Positions 1-7,849 of a DNA stretch of 23,163 nt are shown here, piece after piece (position 1 is the stretch's first letter; each line of letters starts with the position of its first letter). The notes beneath the pieces are model-generated. The model searched no databases, was not told the DNA's origin, and worked only from the letters and a program-made list of their open reading frames with translations. The stretch is taken from positions 1 through 23,163 of the forward strand of contig CALIAC010000017.1 of assembly GCA_938041555.1 (NCBI GenBank), given 5' to 3'. This DNA comes from an uncultured Candidatus Saccharibacteria bacterium (GTDB lineage: Bacteria > Patescibacteriota > Saccharimonadia > Saccharimonadales > Saccharimonadaceae). Position numbers and translations under genes: made by a program.

Positions 1-3
1 CCT

Positions 4-1500
4 ATGACCAAACAACATGCCTACATCACCACTGCTATTCCTTATGTCAACGGTAAGCCGCATATTGGCAATGCGCTCGACTATCTCCTAGCCGACATCT
101 GGGCGCGCTATCAGAAGCAAAATGGCCACGAGGTGCGCTTCCAAGTTGGTACGGATGAGCATGGCAATAAAATCGCTGCCAAGGCTCAGGCGAATGGGCT
201 CGACCCACAGGGCTATGTAGACAGCATGTATGGCAACTTCAAGGTCTTGATGGAGGCAGTTGGCGCAGAATACACCGACTTTATCCGCACGACTGATCCG
301 CACCACGTCGCAGCAGTGCAGTACATCTGGCAGCGGCTTGCTCAGGCGGGGCTGATCTACAAGCACACCTATGAGGGCTGGTACTGCGTGGGGCATGAGG
401 CATTCTTTACCGACAAGGAAGTCCACGAGACGAATGGTATATGTCCTGATCACCAAACGCCGTATGAGCGCGTCTCAGAGGAGAACTATTACCTCAAAGC
501 GAGTGCCTTTACCGAGCAGATTCGCCAAGCTATTCTTGAAGGCCGGATGAAAATCGTGCCCGAGTTCCGCAAAAATGAGTTCCTCGAGCTTATCAAAAAT
601 GGCGTCCAAGACGTTTCGATTAGCCGCCCACGCAAGACACTTAGCTGGGGTGTGCCAGTGCCAGGCGACGACAGCCAGGTGATGTACGTCTGGCTCGATG
701 CCTTAGCCAATTACATCACAGTGCTGGGTTATCCGGACAGGGCAGAATGGCAGGCATATTGGCCAGCCGATGTGCAGGTGATTGGCAAGGATATCTTGCG
801 CTTCCACGCAGGGATCTGGCCGGCGATGTTGCTGGGGCTTGACCTCCCACTACCGAAGACACTGCTCGTCCACGGCTTCGTCCACGTGGGGGGTAGCAAG
901 ATGAGTAAAACAGTCGGCAATGTGGTCGACCCAATGGAAATTATCCAGAGCTATGGGGCTGATGCCTTCCGCTACTTCTTTGCTCGCCATATTCCCACCC
1001 AAGACGATGGGGACTTTACCTGGGAGAAATTTGAGAAGGCGTACAACGGCGAGCTCGGTAACGACCTCGGCAACCTCGTGCAGCGGGTAGCAGCCATGCT
1101 GACGCGCTACCAAGCAGGAGTGATTGGCGATGCGCCACAAGCCGAGCACGATATGACCATCTACCGCGACATGATGCAGCGACTGGAGTTCGACAAAGCA
1201 CTCGATGAGGTATGGAGCTCCGTCCGCAGCCTCAACCAATACCTTGAGCGGGTCAAACCATGGGAGATCGCTAAGCGCCGCGCGACCGACCACGATGCCG
1301 AGTCGCACCTGAGCGAAGTCTTAGCCTATGCGGCCAGTACTTTGCTGCAGATTGCCGATGAGCTTGTGCCATTCATGCCTGCTACTGCTCAGGCTATCCA
1401 CACTATCTTTGGCACTGGTGTCGTGCCAGCCGACGTCCCACCACTGTTCCCGAAGCGCTATATTCACACTCCCGACCCACGAGCTCGCGCCGCCTCATAA
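4..1500 (+). CDS. metG: Methionyl-tRNA synthetase
   Basis: This class I synthetase charges tRNA-Met with methionine in the cytosol. The HIGH-type motif is PHIGN at residues 19-23 and the KMSKS-type loop is KMSKT at 299-303. The WYCVGHEAFF segment (127-136) followed by CPDH (147-150) forms the connective-peptide metal knuckle. Its ligands would be Cys128, His131, Cys147 and His150, whereas the usual single-knuckle set is Cys-Cys-Cys-His. At 498 residues it matches the short bacterial form without the C-terminal tRNA-binding (Trbp111-like) extension. The ATG lies three bases from the window edge, so promoter and ribosome binding site cannot be seen; the N-terminus fits the family well. tatD follows after 16 bases and is probably co-transcribed. 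Confidence 0.96.
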   Translation: MTKQHAYITTAIPYVNGKPHIGNALDYLLADIWARYQKQNGHEVRFQVGTDEHGNKIAAKAQANGLDPQGYVDSMYGNFKVLMEAVGAEYTDFIRTTDPHHVAAVQYIWQRLAQAGLIYKHTYEGWYCVGHEAFFTDKEVHETNGICPDHQTPYERVSEENYYLKASAFTEQIRQAILEGRMKIVPEFRKNEFLELIKNGVQDVSISRPRKTLSWGVPVPGDDSQVMYVWLDALANYITVLGYPDRAEWQAYWPADVQVIGKDILRFHAGIWPAMLLGLDLPLPKTLLVHGFVHVGGSKMSKTVGNVVDPMEIIQSYGADAFRYFFARHIPTQDDGDFTWEKFEKAYNGELGNDLGNLVQRVAAMLTRYQAGVIGDAPQAEHDMTIYRDMMQRLEFDKALDEVWSSVRSLNQYLERVKPWEIAKRRATDHDAESHLSEVLAYAASTLLQIADELVPFMPATAQAIHTIFGTGVVPADVPPLFPKRYIHTPDPRARAAS

Positions 1501-1516
1501 AACAAAGGAGTAAGCT

Positions 1517-2365
1517 ATGACAAGTGATACGACACATACTCTTGGCAGTACGCCGCCCATGCCACGCCTTATCGACTCGCACTGCCACCTACACGATAGC
1601 GAGTTCTACGACGATGCAGCACGCGAGGCAGCCTACCAGCAGGCTGTCCAGGCTGGCATTGCCATGATCTGCGTTGGGACGGATGTGCGTAGCTCGCGCC
1701 AGGCGGTGCAGTTTGCCCTGGCACGCGATCACTGTTATGCAGCGGTAGGTATTCATCCCCATGATGCCGAAGCAGCAGGCGAAGCGGGTATCACAGCCAT
1801 CCGTGAGCTTCTCGCTGAGAAGCCACTGCGGCAGGGCCGGCCCGTCATCGTCGGGGTGGGGGAGATTGGCCTAGATTATTTTTATGACAATAGCGCCCGC
1901 CCAGCGCAGCAGCAATGCCTCCAGGCGCAGCTGCAGCTCGCGGCGGAGTTTCAGTTGCCCGTTAGCTTCCACGTGCGCGACGAAAAGCAAGCGCATGGCG
2001 CAGTGTGGCAGGACTTTTGGCCTATCTACGATGCCCAGCCAGTGCGCGGCGTTCTGCACAGCTTTACCGATACCCAGGCTCAGCTTGAGCAGGGCCGTGC
2101 TCGCGGCTTATCTATTGGCGTCAATGGCATCAGCACCTTCACAAAAGACAGTGCTCAGCAGCAGCTCTATACCGATCTCCCACTCGATGCCATACTGCTC
2201 GAGACCGACTCCCCCTTCTTGACTCCGATACCCTTCCGTGGTAGAATCAACCTACCGGCTTATGTGGAGGAGGTAGCCCGTGACCAAGCAGCCAAGAAGG
2301 GTTTGCCCATTGCGCGCATTGCTACCACCACAACGGCAAATGTACAAAGGTTATTTGATATATGA
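1517..2365 (+). CDS. tatD: TatD family metal-dependent DNase
   Basis: A TIM-barrel metallohydrolase of the TatD family, whose members act as 3'-5' exonucleases or DNases in DNA repair and turnover. The metal-site signatures are DSHCHLHD near residues 20-27, GEIGLDYF in the middle, SFHVRD, and LLETDSPFLTP near the C-terminus. The length of 282 residues is slightly above the family norm of about 260, because about 14 residues precede the usual first strand. The first ATG is preferred because a good Shine-Dalgarno site (AAAGGAG, about 6 bases upstream) precedes it; an ATG at 1559 would give the more usual N-terminus. It follows metG closely, a common bacterial pairing. Its stop overlaps the next start as ATGA. 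Confidence 0.93.
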   Translation: MTSDTTHTLGSTPPMPRLIDSHCHLHDSEFYDDAAREAAYQQAVQAGIAMICVGTDVRSSRQAVQFALARDHCYAAVGIHPHDAEAAGEAGITAIRELLAEKPLRQGRPVIVGVGEIGLDYFYDNSARPAQQQCLQAQLQLAAEFQLPVSFHVRDEKQAHGAVWQDFWPIYDAQPVRGVLHSFTDTQAQLEQGRARGLSIGVNGISTFTKDSAQQQLYTDLPLDAILLETDSPFLTPIPFRGRINLPAYVEEVARDQAAKKGLPIARIATTTTANVQRLFDI

Positions 2366-3009
2366 GCGGTGAGAGTTTCTTTCCAATAGATCACACAACA
2401 AAACAAAAGCCCGTCAGCCAGGGCAATTTTACGCAGGAGCAAAAACCACAACCAGCAGAGAACCGCTCGGGTATTATGTCGTATGAGGATCTCATGGCAG
2501 AACGGCGGGCGAAGCGTGTTGCAGCAGGACTTGCTGATGCTTTGCGTGCATATAATGGCACGACAAGGGATGAAGACAAGGGTAAGACGGTATCTCCAGA
2601 AGCAATTTATCGTGAGAATATACTCTACACTGCACGAGTGACGGATCTAGTCTTGAAGATGCGTAGGGATGTTCTCGCGACGAGAGGAAGTAATGAAGCA
2701 GATGACTATCTAACACAAGAGGCAGAAGACGCGGCTGATGTTCTAGGCCATGGTAACTCTGGAACGCTGAACGGTGGTTTTGACCCATCCAAATGGAATG
2801 ATGCAATTAATGATAGTGATGGATATAGTGACGACAACGCACGTAGTGAGCCAGCATCGCCATATTCAGAGAGGCAAGATTATCCAGCAAATGGGAACAG
2901 CGACAGTAGTAATGTGATAGATCTATCACATTACGCAGCAAGACGAGCACATCGTAGTACAGCTCCATCTCCTCATAGCGGTTATTACTCTGGGAGGCTC
3001 GTTGCCTAG
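2362..3009 (+). CDS. Uncharacterised 215-aa protein, AT-rich
   Basis: I do not recognise this protein. The ATG overlaps the tatD stop (ATGA), and its stop overlaps the next gene's GTG (TAGTG), so it sits inside a translationally coupled run and is probably real. The first 40 residues are polar and rich in Gln, Lys and Pro. Residues 40-125 look helical and charged (SYEDLMAERRAKR, then ENILYTARVTDLVLKMRRD). The rest is low-complexity, rich in Ser, Asn and Asp, and ends in a basic patch. There is no signal peptide or membrane segment. Base composition is clearly more AT-rich than in the flanking genes, which points to weak selection or acquisition. A 26-bp perfect palindrome lies at 2909-2934 within the coding region. 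Confidence 0.65.
   Translation: MSGESFFPIDHTTKQKPVSQGNFTQEQKPQPAENRSGIMSYEDLMAERRAKRVAAGLADALRAYNGTTRDEDKGKTVSPEAIYRENILYTARVTDLVLKMRRDVLATRGSNEADDYLTQEAEDAADVLGHGNSGTLNGGFDPSKWNDAINDSDGYSDDNARSEPASPYSERQDYPANGNSDSSNVIDLSHYAARRAHRSTAPSPHSGYYSGRLVA
2909..2934. repeat. 26-bp perfect palindrome
   Basis: The half-site GTAATGTGATAGA is followed at once by its exact reverse complement TCTATCACATTAC, with no spacer. It lies inside the 215-aa gene and encodes a stretch including NVIDLSHY. It contains TGTGA-N8-TCACA, two bases wider than the CRP/FNR-type spacing of six, so it is not a standard CRP site. It could be an operator-type site for a dimeric regulator or a DNA cruciform; no function can be assigned. 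Confidence 0.85.
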
Positions 3010-3446
3010 TGAAAAAGCCAAGCTCACTCCTTGGCAAGGCCTACGCGTTGCTGGCGGGCGATACCAGTGTTGGCAAGTCGAAGAAGCGGCCCTTTAAGCG
3101 CTATACCGAGCGCGAGCTCATCACGCTCGAGAGTGAGATTGGGGCGGAGCTATTTGGCCCAGTCGAGAAGGGGCGGCACCGCGAATTCTTTTGCCTCGAC
3201 GAAAAAACCTGGATCTGGCACGAAGAATGGACGGACGAGAAGCGCCACATCCAGACCAATACCATCCGCTACGAGATTAATGACCAAGGCATCCTCAAAG
3301 CACAAGAGGGTGCTCGCTACAGCTACCTGATCGGTGATGAACTCCGTAATTTCGTTATGGCGACGCGCCTCTACTATGAGCGGGTAGCACGTGAGATTTA
3401 CCGCGTTGACCCCAATACTGGCCAGCGTTTCGCCGATCCGGACTAG
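3009..3446 (+). CDS. Uncharacterised 145-aa protein
   Basis: A small soluble protein with no domain I can name. It starts at a GTG that shares its first base with the upstream stop (TAGTG). A GGGAGG Shine-Dalgarno-like site lies about 11 bases upstream. The N-terminus is basic (KSKKRPFKRY). The core has a conserved-looking aromatic stretch, FFCLDEKTWIWHEEW, followed by alternating strands (TNTIRYEINDQGILK) and a helical C-terminal part (VMATRLYYERVAREIYR). Codon use and GC content match the surrounding housekeeping genes, unlike the gene just upstream. There is no signal peptide or membrane helix, so a cytosolic location is likely. My impression that similar proteins occur in Saccharibacteria is a recollection and was not checked. 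Confidence 0.8.
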   Translation: MKKPSSLLGKAYALLAGDTSVGKSKKRPFKRYTERELITLESEIGAELFGPVEKGRHREFFCLDEKTWIWHEEWTDEKRHIQTNTIRYEINDQGILKAQEGARYSYLIGDELRNFVMATRLYYERVAREIYRVDPNTGQRFADPD

Positions 3447-3448
3447 AG

Positions 3449-3457
3449 TGCTATACT
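3449..3457 (+). promoter_or_regulatory. Extended -10 promoter for the sulfur-relay operon
   Basis: TGC-TATACT (3449-3457) is an extended -10 element lying 7 bases before the GTG at 3465 and 19 bases before the ATG at 3477. No convincing -35 hexamer is visible, as expected for the extended -10 class. Transcription would begin at about 3464-3465, giving a leaderless message from GTG 3465 or a leader of about 12 bases for ATG 3477. Confidence 0.6.
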
Positions 3458-3464
3458 AATTGGA

Positions 3465-4628
3465 GTGAAACCAGAGATGATATATTGCGACCACGCAGCG
3501 GCCACGCCGATGGATGACCGTGTTTTGGCAGCGATGCAGCCCTACTTTGCTGAGCAGTTTTTTAACCCGTCTAGTCCCTATGCACCAGCAGTAGCGGTGC
3601 GGCAGGCCTATCGCCAGGCAAAGCACCGTCTTGCGGTGGCGCTGGGCGGCAAGCCAGATGAGATTATTATGACGGCTGGTGCAACAGAGTCGATTAACCT
3701 CATGTTTGCTGGCATACACGGCCATGTCGTAACGGCAAATATTGAGCACCACGCCGTCCTGGCAGCAGCGCACCAGCATGATGTGACAGTGGTGAAAGCT
3801 AACCCAAAGGGTGTGGTAACGCCCGAAGCGATTGCCCAGGCGATTCGTCCAGAGACGGTACTCGTCAGTATTGCTCTGGCCAACAATGAGCTAGGAACGA
3901 TCCAGCCACTGCGGGCAATTGCCGCAGTGGTAGCCCGTGAGCGCCAGCGACGACTCGAAGCAGGTGAATCAACGCCACTCTACCTCCACAGTGATGCCTC
4001 GCAGGGAGCAGGCCAGCTCGATATTAATGTGGCGCGCCTTGGCGTGGATGCACTAACGCTTAATGCAGGCAAGATATATGGCCCCAAGCAAGTTGGCCTC
4101 TTGTGGCTGGCTCGCCAGGTGCGGCTTGATCCGCTCATCGTTGGTGGTGGGCAAGAGCGTGGCCTGCGCAGTGGGACAGAGAATGTGGCCGGTGCGGTCG
4201 GCTTTGCAACGGCGCTGGAGCTTGCCCAGGCACATCGCAAATCCGAGGCGCAGCGCCTTGAGTGGCTGCGTAATAGCCTGCAGCAAACTCTGTGCAAACA
4301 CATCCCTACGGCAGTTGTCTCGGGTGATATGAAGCATCGCTTGGCGGGTCATCTACATATCTCGTTTCCGGGGGTGGATGCCGAGCGGCTTATTTTCTTG
4401 CTTGAGCGCGATGGGGTGCTGGTGGCGACTGGTAGTGCCTGTGCGGCCAATAAGGGGCTGCGTAGCCATGTCCTTACCGCGATTGGCCTACCGCCAGAGG
4501 TAGCCGACGGAAGTCTACGTATCAGCCTGGGACGGCTCTCGACCGAGGAGAACTGCCAGCGTGCGGCGCAGTGCATTATTGCAGCGGTGCAGCACGAGCA
4601 GCAGCGGATGAAAGGGGTGTGGCGATGA
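3465..4628 (+). CDS. Cysteine desulfurase (NifS/IscS-like)
   Basis: A PLP-dependent enzyme that moves sulfur from L-cysteine to a protein persulfide. Visible landmarks, numbered from GTG 3465, are ATES at 73-76, the EHH motif with His95, the NNELGTIQP loop (140-148), HSDASQG (175-181, with Asp177 and Gln180), the probable PLP lysine Lys203 in NAGKIYGPKQVG, and the catalytic Cys326 in the loop ATGSACAANKG. The length of 387 residues is normal. Two starts are possible: GTG 3465, which lies 7 bases after a strong -10 box and would be leaderless, or ATG 3477 (MIYCDHAAATP), with GGAG about 11 bases upstream. The next genes overlap it and include mnmA, so it is most likely the dedicated sulfur donor for tRNA thiolation, like YrvO of Gram-positive bacteria. 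No iscU or sufU is visible nearby. Confidence 0.94.
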   Translation: MKPEMIYCDHAAATPMDDRVLAAMQPYFAEQFFNPSSPYAPAVAVRQAYRQAKHRLAVALGGKPDEIIMTAGATESINLMFAGIHGHVVTANIEHHAVLAAAHQHDVTVVKANPKGVVTPEAIAQAIRPETVLVSIALANNELGTIQPLRAIAAVVARERQRRLEAGESTPLYLHSDASQGAGQLDINVARLGVDALTLNAGKIYGPKQVGLLWLARQVRLDPLIVGGGQERGLRSGTENVAGAVGFATALELAQAHRKSEAQRLEWLRNSLQQTLCKHIPTAVVSGDMKHRLAGHLHISFPGVDAERLIFLLERDGVLVATGSACAANKGLRSHVLTAIGLPPEVADGSLRISLGRLSTEENCQRAAQCIIAAVQHEQQRMKGVWR

Positions 4629-5230
4629 AATTATTACGCTGGCTTGCCGGGATATTTATCGCCCTGATGCTCCTGGTTTGGCTTGGTGGGCGCTGGCTGA
4701 CGCGCGACGACCTTGCCACCTGCCAAGCAGCCCCGAGCAGTGCTGAGCAGTGCCAGGCCGCCGATGCCATTGTGGCAGTGAGTGGTGGCGATACCCAGGC
4801 TCGCACCGCCGAAGCGATTCGCCTCTACCAAAATGGCTGGGCGCGCTTCATCGTCTTCTCAGGTGCTGCCGCTGATAAAACTGGCCCTAGCAATGCCGAG
4901 GCAATGCGCCGCCAAGCTGTGGCAGCTGGTGTGCCCGACCGTGCCATTCTCACCGAGGAACTAAGCGAAACTACCCGCCAAAATGCTAAAAAAACGGGCC
5001 AACTCCTCCGTCAAAAGAATCTTGACTCGATTATCCTCGTCACTAGCGCCTACCACTCGCGCCGCGTTGCACTGGAGTTTGGCCAGTATGTGCCACATAT
5101 CGCCATGCGCAGCCACCCTGTAACCACCGACAAACAATGGTCGGATACCTGGTGGCTTACGCCAAGTGGTTGGCAGCTAACGATCGAAGAGCTGGTGAAA
5201 ATTGGTTGGTTTAAGGCGGTGCAACCATGA
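4625..5230 (+). CDS. DUF218 (YdcF/SanA-type) membrane-anchored protein
   Basis: A 201-residue protein with one N-terminal membrane segment (about residues 5-21, LRWLAGIFIALMLLVWL) and an outward-facing DUF218 domain. Family signatures are AIVAVSGGD, the TAEAIRLYQNGWA helix, FSGAA, the ETTRQNAKKTGQLL segment and LVTSAYHSRRV. The biochemical role of DUF218 proteins is poorly defined; SanA and ElyC relatives affect envelope integrity and lipid-carrier metabolism. ATG 4625 overlaps the desulfurase stop (ATGA) and is preceded by a GGGGTG site. It gives a clean signal anchor, unlike an upstream in-frame ATG at 4571, which lies inside the desulfurase gene. Its own stop overlaps mnmA, again as ATGA. 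Confidence 0.88.
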   Translation: MKLLRWLAGIFIALMLLVWLGGRWLTRDDLATCQAAPSSAEQCQAADAIVAVSGGDTQARTAEAIRLYQNGWARFIVFSGAAADKTGPSNAEAMRRQAVAAGVPDRAILTEELSETTRQNAKKTGQLLRQKNLDSIILVTSAYHSRRVALEFGQYVPHIAMRSHPVTTDKQWSDTWWLTPSGWQLTIEELVKIGWFKAVQP

Positions 5231-6345
5231 CACAGCGCGTCTTTGTCGGGATGAGCGGGGGGGTGGACAGCAGCCTCACGACAGCGCTGCTGGTGGAGCA
5301 GGGCTACGACGTGACCGGCGTGTATATGAAAAACTGGAGCCAAGACCTACCCGGCATGCAGTGCCCCTGGGCGGAGGACTTGGCCGACGCCAAGCGAGTG
5401 GCAGTGCAGCTGGGTATCGACTTCATCGTCTTTGACTTCGAGCACGACTACAAGCACAAGGTGGTAGACTACATGCTAGCCGAGTATCAAGCTGGGCGCA
5501 CCCCCAACCCCGATATTATGTGCAATCAAGAGATTAAGTTTCGACTCTTTCTCGATACGGCGCGCGAGCGCGGGGCAGACCTCATCGCTACGGGCCATTA
5601 TGCGCAGACCGGTGGCGTATATGCAGAGGATGACAACGCGGCGACTGGTCAAGAATATTCATTCCAATCTGATCGCCTCTACCGCGCCACCGATGCAGCC
5701 AAAGACCAAACTTATTTCCTCTACCGCGTGACGACTGATGCGCTCCAGCACACACTCTTCCCACTTGGTGGCTATACCAAGCAGCAGGTGCGGCGCATGG
5801 CCAGTGAGCGCGGCCTCTGGACAGCGCGTAAGCAGGAGTCGATGGGAGTGTGCTTCGTTGGTAATGTTGGCATGCGAGACTTCCTCAGTCAGTATGTATC
5901 CACTCGCCCGGGTGATATTATCGACAAGCAAACAGGGGCGGTGCTGGGCCGGCACGATGGCGCAATCTTTTACACCCTGGGCCAGCGCCATGGGCTGGAT
6001 GTCGGCGGCGGCTTGCCCTATTACGTCGTCGGTAAGGACATGGCAGCAAATGTGGTATACGTGAGCCGTAATATGAATGACGATGCAATGTGGCGTCATA
6101 ATGTGCTGGTGGGCGATTTGCACTGGATTCATGGTGCACCAGCGGCGAGCGACCAGCTGACCGTCCGCCTGCGCCATCGTGGCCAGCTGAGGCCATGCAC
6201 GTTGCAGTATGACTCGGCCCAGGCTCAAGCCACCCTCCACCTCAGTGACCCTGAGCGGGCCGTGGCAGCCGGCCAGTCAGCCGTGATCTACCGCGGGGCA
6301 GAGTGTCTTGGCGGAGGGATTGTCGTCGATTCCATGGCTTTATAG
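5227..6345 (+). CDS. mnmA: tRNA-specific 2-thiouridylase MnmA
   Basis: MnmA activates C2 of the wobble uridine of tRNA-Glu, -Gln and -Lys with ATP and inserts sulfur, giving 2-thiouridine. The PP-loop SGGVDSS lies at residues 10-16. The catalytic pair is Cys99 in NPDIMCNQEIKF and Cys209 in SMGVCFVG. ATGHYA (121-126) and KDQTYFLYR (159-167) are further family signatures, and the C-terminal beta-barrel part is complete. The length of 372 residues is normal. The ATG overlaps the stop of the DUF218 gene (ATGA), so translation is probably coupled. The cysteine desulfurase at the head of the same operon is the likely sulfur source. No clear terminator follows. Confidence 0.97.
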   Translation: MTQRVFVGMSGGVDSSLTTALLVEQGYDVTGVYMKNWSQDLPGMQCPWAEDLADAKRVAVQLGIDFIVFDFEHDYKHKVVDYMLAEYQAGRTPNPDIMCNQEIKFRLFLDTARERGADLIATGHYAQTGGVYAEDDNAATGQEYSFQSDRLYRATDAAKDQTYFLYRVTTDALQHTLFPLGGYTKQQVRRMASERGLWTARKQESMGVCFVGNVGMRDFLSQYVSTRPGDIIDKQTGAVLGRHDGAIFYTLGQRHGLDVGGGLPYYVVGKDMAANVVYVSRNMNDDAMWRHNVLVGDLHWIHGAPAASDQLTVRLRHRGQLRPCTLQYDSAQAQATLHLSDPERAVAAGQSAVIYRGAECLGGGIVVDSMAL

Positions 6346-6457
6346 CTGCTTTATTACCTCAATAATGAGTGAAAACAGAGAGGCTATTCTGCAAGGCATG
6401 CATTCTCTCTTTAAGTATCAGGAAATATGTCGCACGACCATTCAGAAGTCAACTCTG

Positions 6458-6487
6458 TTGACAACCCAAATAGCAGTTTCGTATACT
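6458..6487 (+). promoter_or_regulatory. Consensus sigma-70 promoter for the surface protein
   Basis: TTGACA (6458-6463), an 18-base spacer and TATACT (6482-6487) form the best plus-strand promoter in the window. The predicted start at about 6494 leaves a leader of about 26 bases with the Shine-Dalgarno run AAGGGGG (6508-6514) 5 bases before the ATG at 6520. This strong, independent unit suggests high expression of the surface protein. Confidence 0.85.
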
Positions 6488-6519
6488 GACACTTATAGAC
6501 AACCATAAGGGGGATTATT

Positions 6520-7626
6520 ATGAGGGTAAAACACACACACTCTCGGATGAGAGTTATTGCTGCGGCGGCAGTCGTCGTTGGTGGCATTGGGCTTGTGGGG
6601 CCGCAGCTTGTGGCGCATCAGGCGTATGCTGATGCTGACACTACCGCACCAGTCTTTACGCCAGCCAAGCCAGAGAAGCTCGTGGCGCGAGCGGGTCGCT
6701 CAATTGCCGATGCTGTGCATACTGTGGCAGCGAATGATGGGGCGGACGGAACAGGTGTTAATAGCGATGGCGTGGTTATCGACGCAAAAAACCTTGACCT
6801 TGCAAACCCAAAACCAGGCACATATACAATCACTTACCGTGCGGTCGATAATGCCAACAATAAAGCAGAGGTAACGCGCGAGGTAGAGATCACAACCACT
6901 GAAAAACTCGAAGCGAAGCTAGCTGAGCCGATGGTGCTGGATGGCTACAGCCCACACACCAGAGCGGAGGCAATATCCAAACAGGTTATTGCCCGTGCCG
7001 TGGTGGCTGATGAGACATCTCCTCAGGCTGTAATCGACAAAGCATTGCAAGAGCTTCAGCAAGCAATCGATGATCTCCGCGTCGACCACACCGACTACGA
7101 CAAAGCTAAGCAAGAGCTTGCTGCTGCGCCAGCCTACGTCGCAGCAGACAAGGACGTTGCTGCAGCAGCGACAGAGGCAGATCGCCTGGCAAATCTCAAA
7201 GCAACCACAACGCCAGAGCTTGCCAAAGCGACGAAGGCGCTCACCGCTGCTATAGCTACAGCTATCCAGGAGGATCAAGCACGCCAAAAGACAGCCGCGC
7301 AAGCCGTTGATGCACTCGAAGCTAAGCCGGATCTTGCATTGCTTGCAACAACCCAAGCAGTGGTCGATACTGTCAAAGATAATGCAGTCAAGGCGGCACT
7401 GCAGCGGCGGGTTGACGCAATCCGCACTGCGCTGCGACCACAGCAACCACCGCAAGCTGCCGCCGCACCCAAGACGGCAGCCCACACGCCCAAGCAGGCA
7501 CATCCTGTAGCAGCTGCACTTGCCGACACTGGTGCCAACCTTTGGCTTCTCGGCGGGGCAGGTATTGCTCTCATTGGTGGGGCAATTGGCCTGTGGCGTC
7601 ACCGCAATAAGTTCTTCAAGCGTTAA
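6520..7626 (+). CDS. Secreted surface protein with Ig-like domain and LADTG sorting signal
   Basis: A 368-residue predicted cell-surface protein. The N-terminus is basic with a hydrophobic core (about residues 12-31) and an AHQAYADA cleavage region near 32-39. Residues about 41-125 resemble a bacterial Ig-like (DUF5011/HYR-type) domain: DTTAPVF at the start, PGTYTITYRAVDNANN near 99-113, then a TREVEI strand. Residues about 130-305 are Ala-rich and helical, with two or three FIVAR-like units (for example DKALQELQQAIDDL and LAKATKALTAAIATAI). A Pro/Ala/His linker leads to LADTG (334-338), then a hydrophobic segment (about 341-357) and the basic tail RHRNKFFKR. This is a classic sortase sorting signal of LAxTG type. 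No sortase gene is in the window. It has its own promoter and terminator. A role in adhesion to another cell is inference. Confidence 0.85.
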   Translation: MRVKHTHSRMRVIAAAAVVVGGIGLVGPQLVAHQAYADADTTAPVFTPAKPEKLVARAGRSIADAVHTVAANDGADGTGVNSDGVVIDAKNLDLANPKPGTYTITYRAVDNANNKAEVTREVEITTTEKLEAKLAEPMVLDGYSPHTRAEAISKQVIARAVVADETSPQAVIDKALQELQQAIDDLRVDHTDYDKAKQELAAAPAYVAADKDVAAAATEADRLANLKATTTPELAKATKALTAAIATAIQEDQARQKTAAQAVDALEAKPDLALLATTQAVVDTVKDNAVKAALQRRVDAIRTALRPQQPPQAAAAPKTAAHTPKQAHPVAAALADTGANLWLLGGAGIALIGGAIGLWRHRNKFFKR

Positions 7627-7643
7627 CAGCAGTATGATAGCGC

Positions 7644-7671
7644 AAAAATCGGCTCAGATGAGTCGATTTTT
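7644..7671 (+). terminator. Rho-independent terminator after the surface protein gene
   Basis: The arms AAAAATCGGCTC and GAGTCGATTTTT pair over 12 positions (one G-U) around the loop AGAT, 17 bases after the stop codon. The A-rich 5' arm and T-rich 3' arm make it usable in both directions. Confidence 0.85.
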
Positions 7672-7849
7672 GTATGGAGGCATCCGCATTGATGATGTTC
7701 TTTTTGCGATGCGAAAAACTTCTCAACGCCATTACGCTATACATGCTCGGGAATAGTATAAGAAGTGATACTCGGTGTAATGATGAGGTCGCGCCAAAAC
7801 GTGAGGTAAGCGTAGAATACCACCAAAGATGCATAGGGCAGTGTGTCCG

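Noticed and set aside
2911..2932. CRP/FNR-type binding site within the palindrome
   Set aside because: The TGTGA and TCACA half-sites are 8 bases apart, not 6, and the site lies inside a gene far from any promoter.
4571..4624. Upstream in-frame ATG for the DUF218 gene
   Set aside because: It would add 18 residues encoded inside the desulfurase gene and spoil the N-terminal signal anchor; ATG 4625 has the ATGA overlap.
5659..6240. Long minus-strand open frame of 193 codons opposite mnmA
   Set aside because: A shadow of the strongly conserved mnmA reading frame with no promoter or ribosome binding site.
6377..6413. Terminator after mnmA
   Set aside because: AGAGAG and CTCTCT can pair but across a 22-base imperfect loop with only a three-T run; too weak to call.
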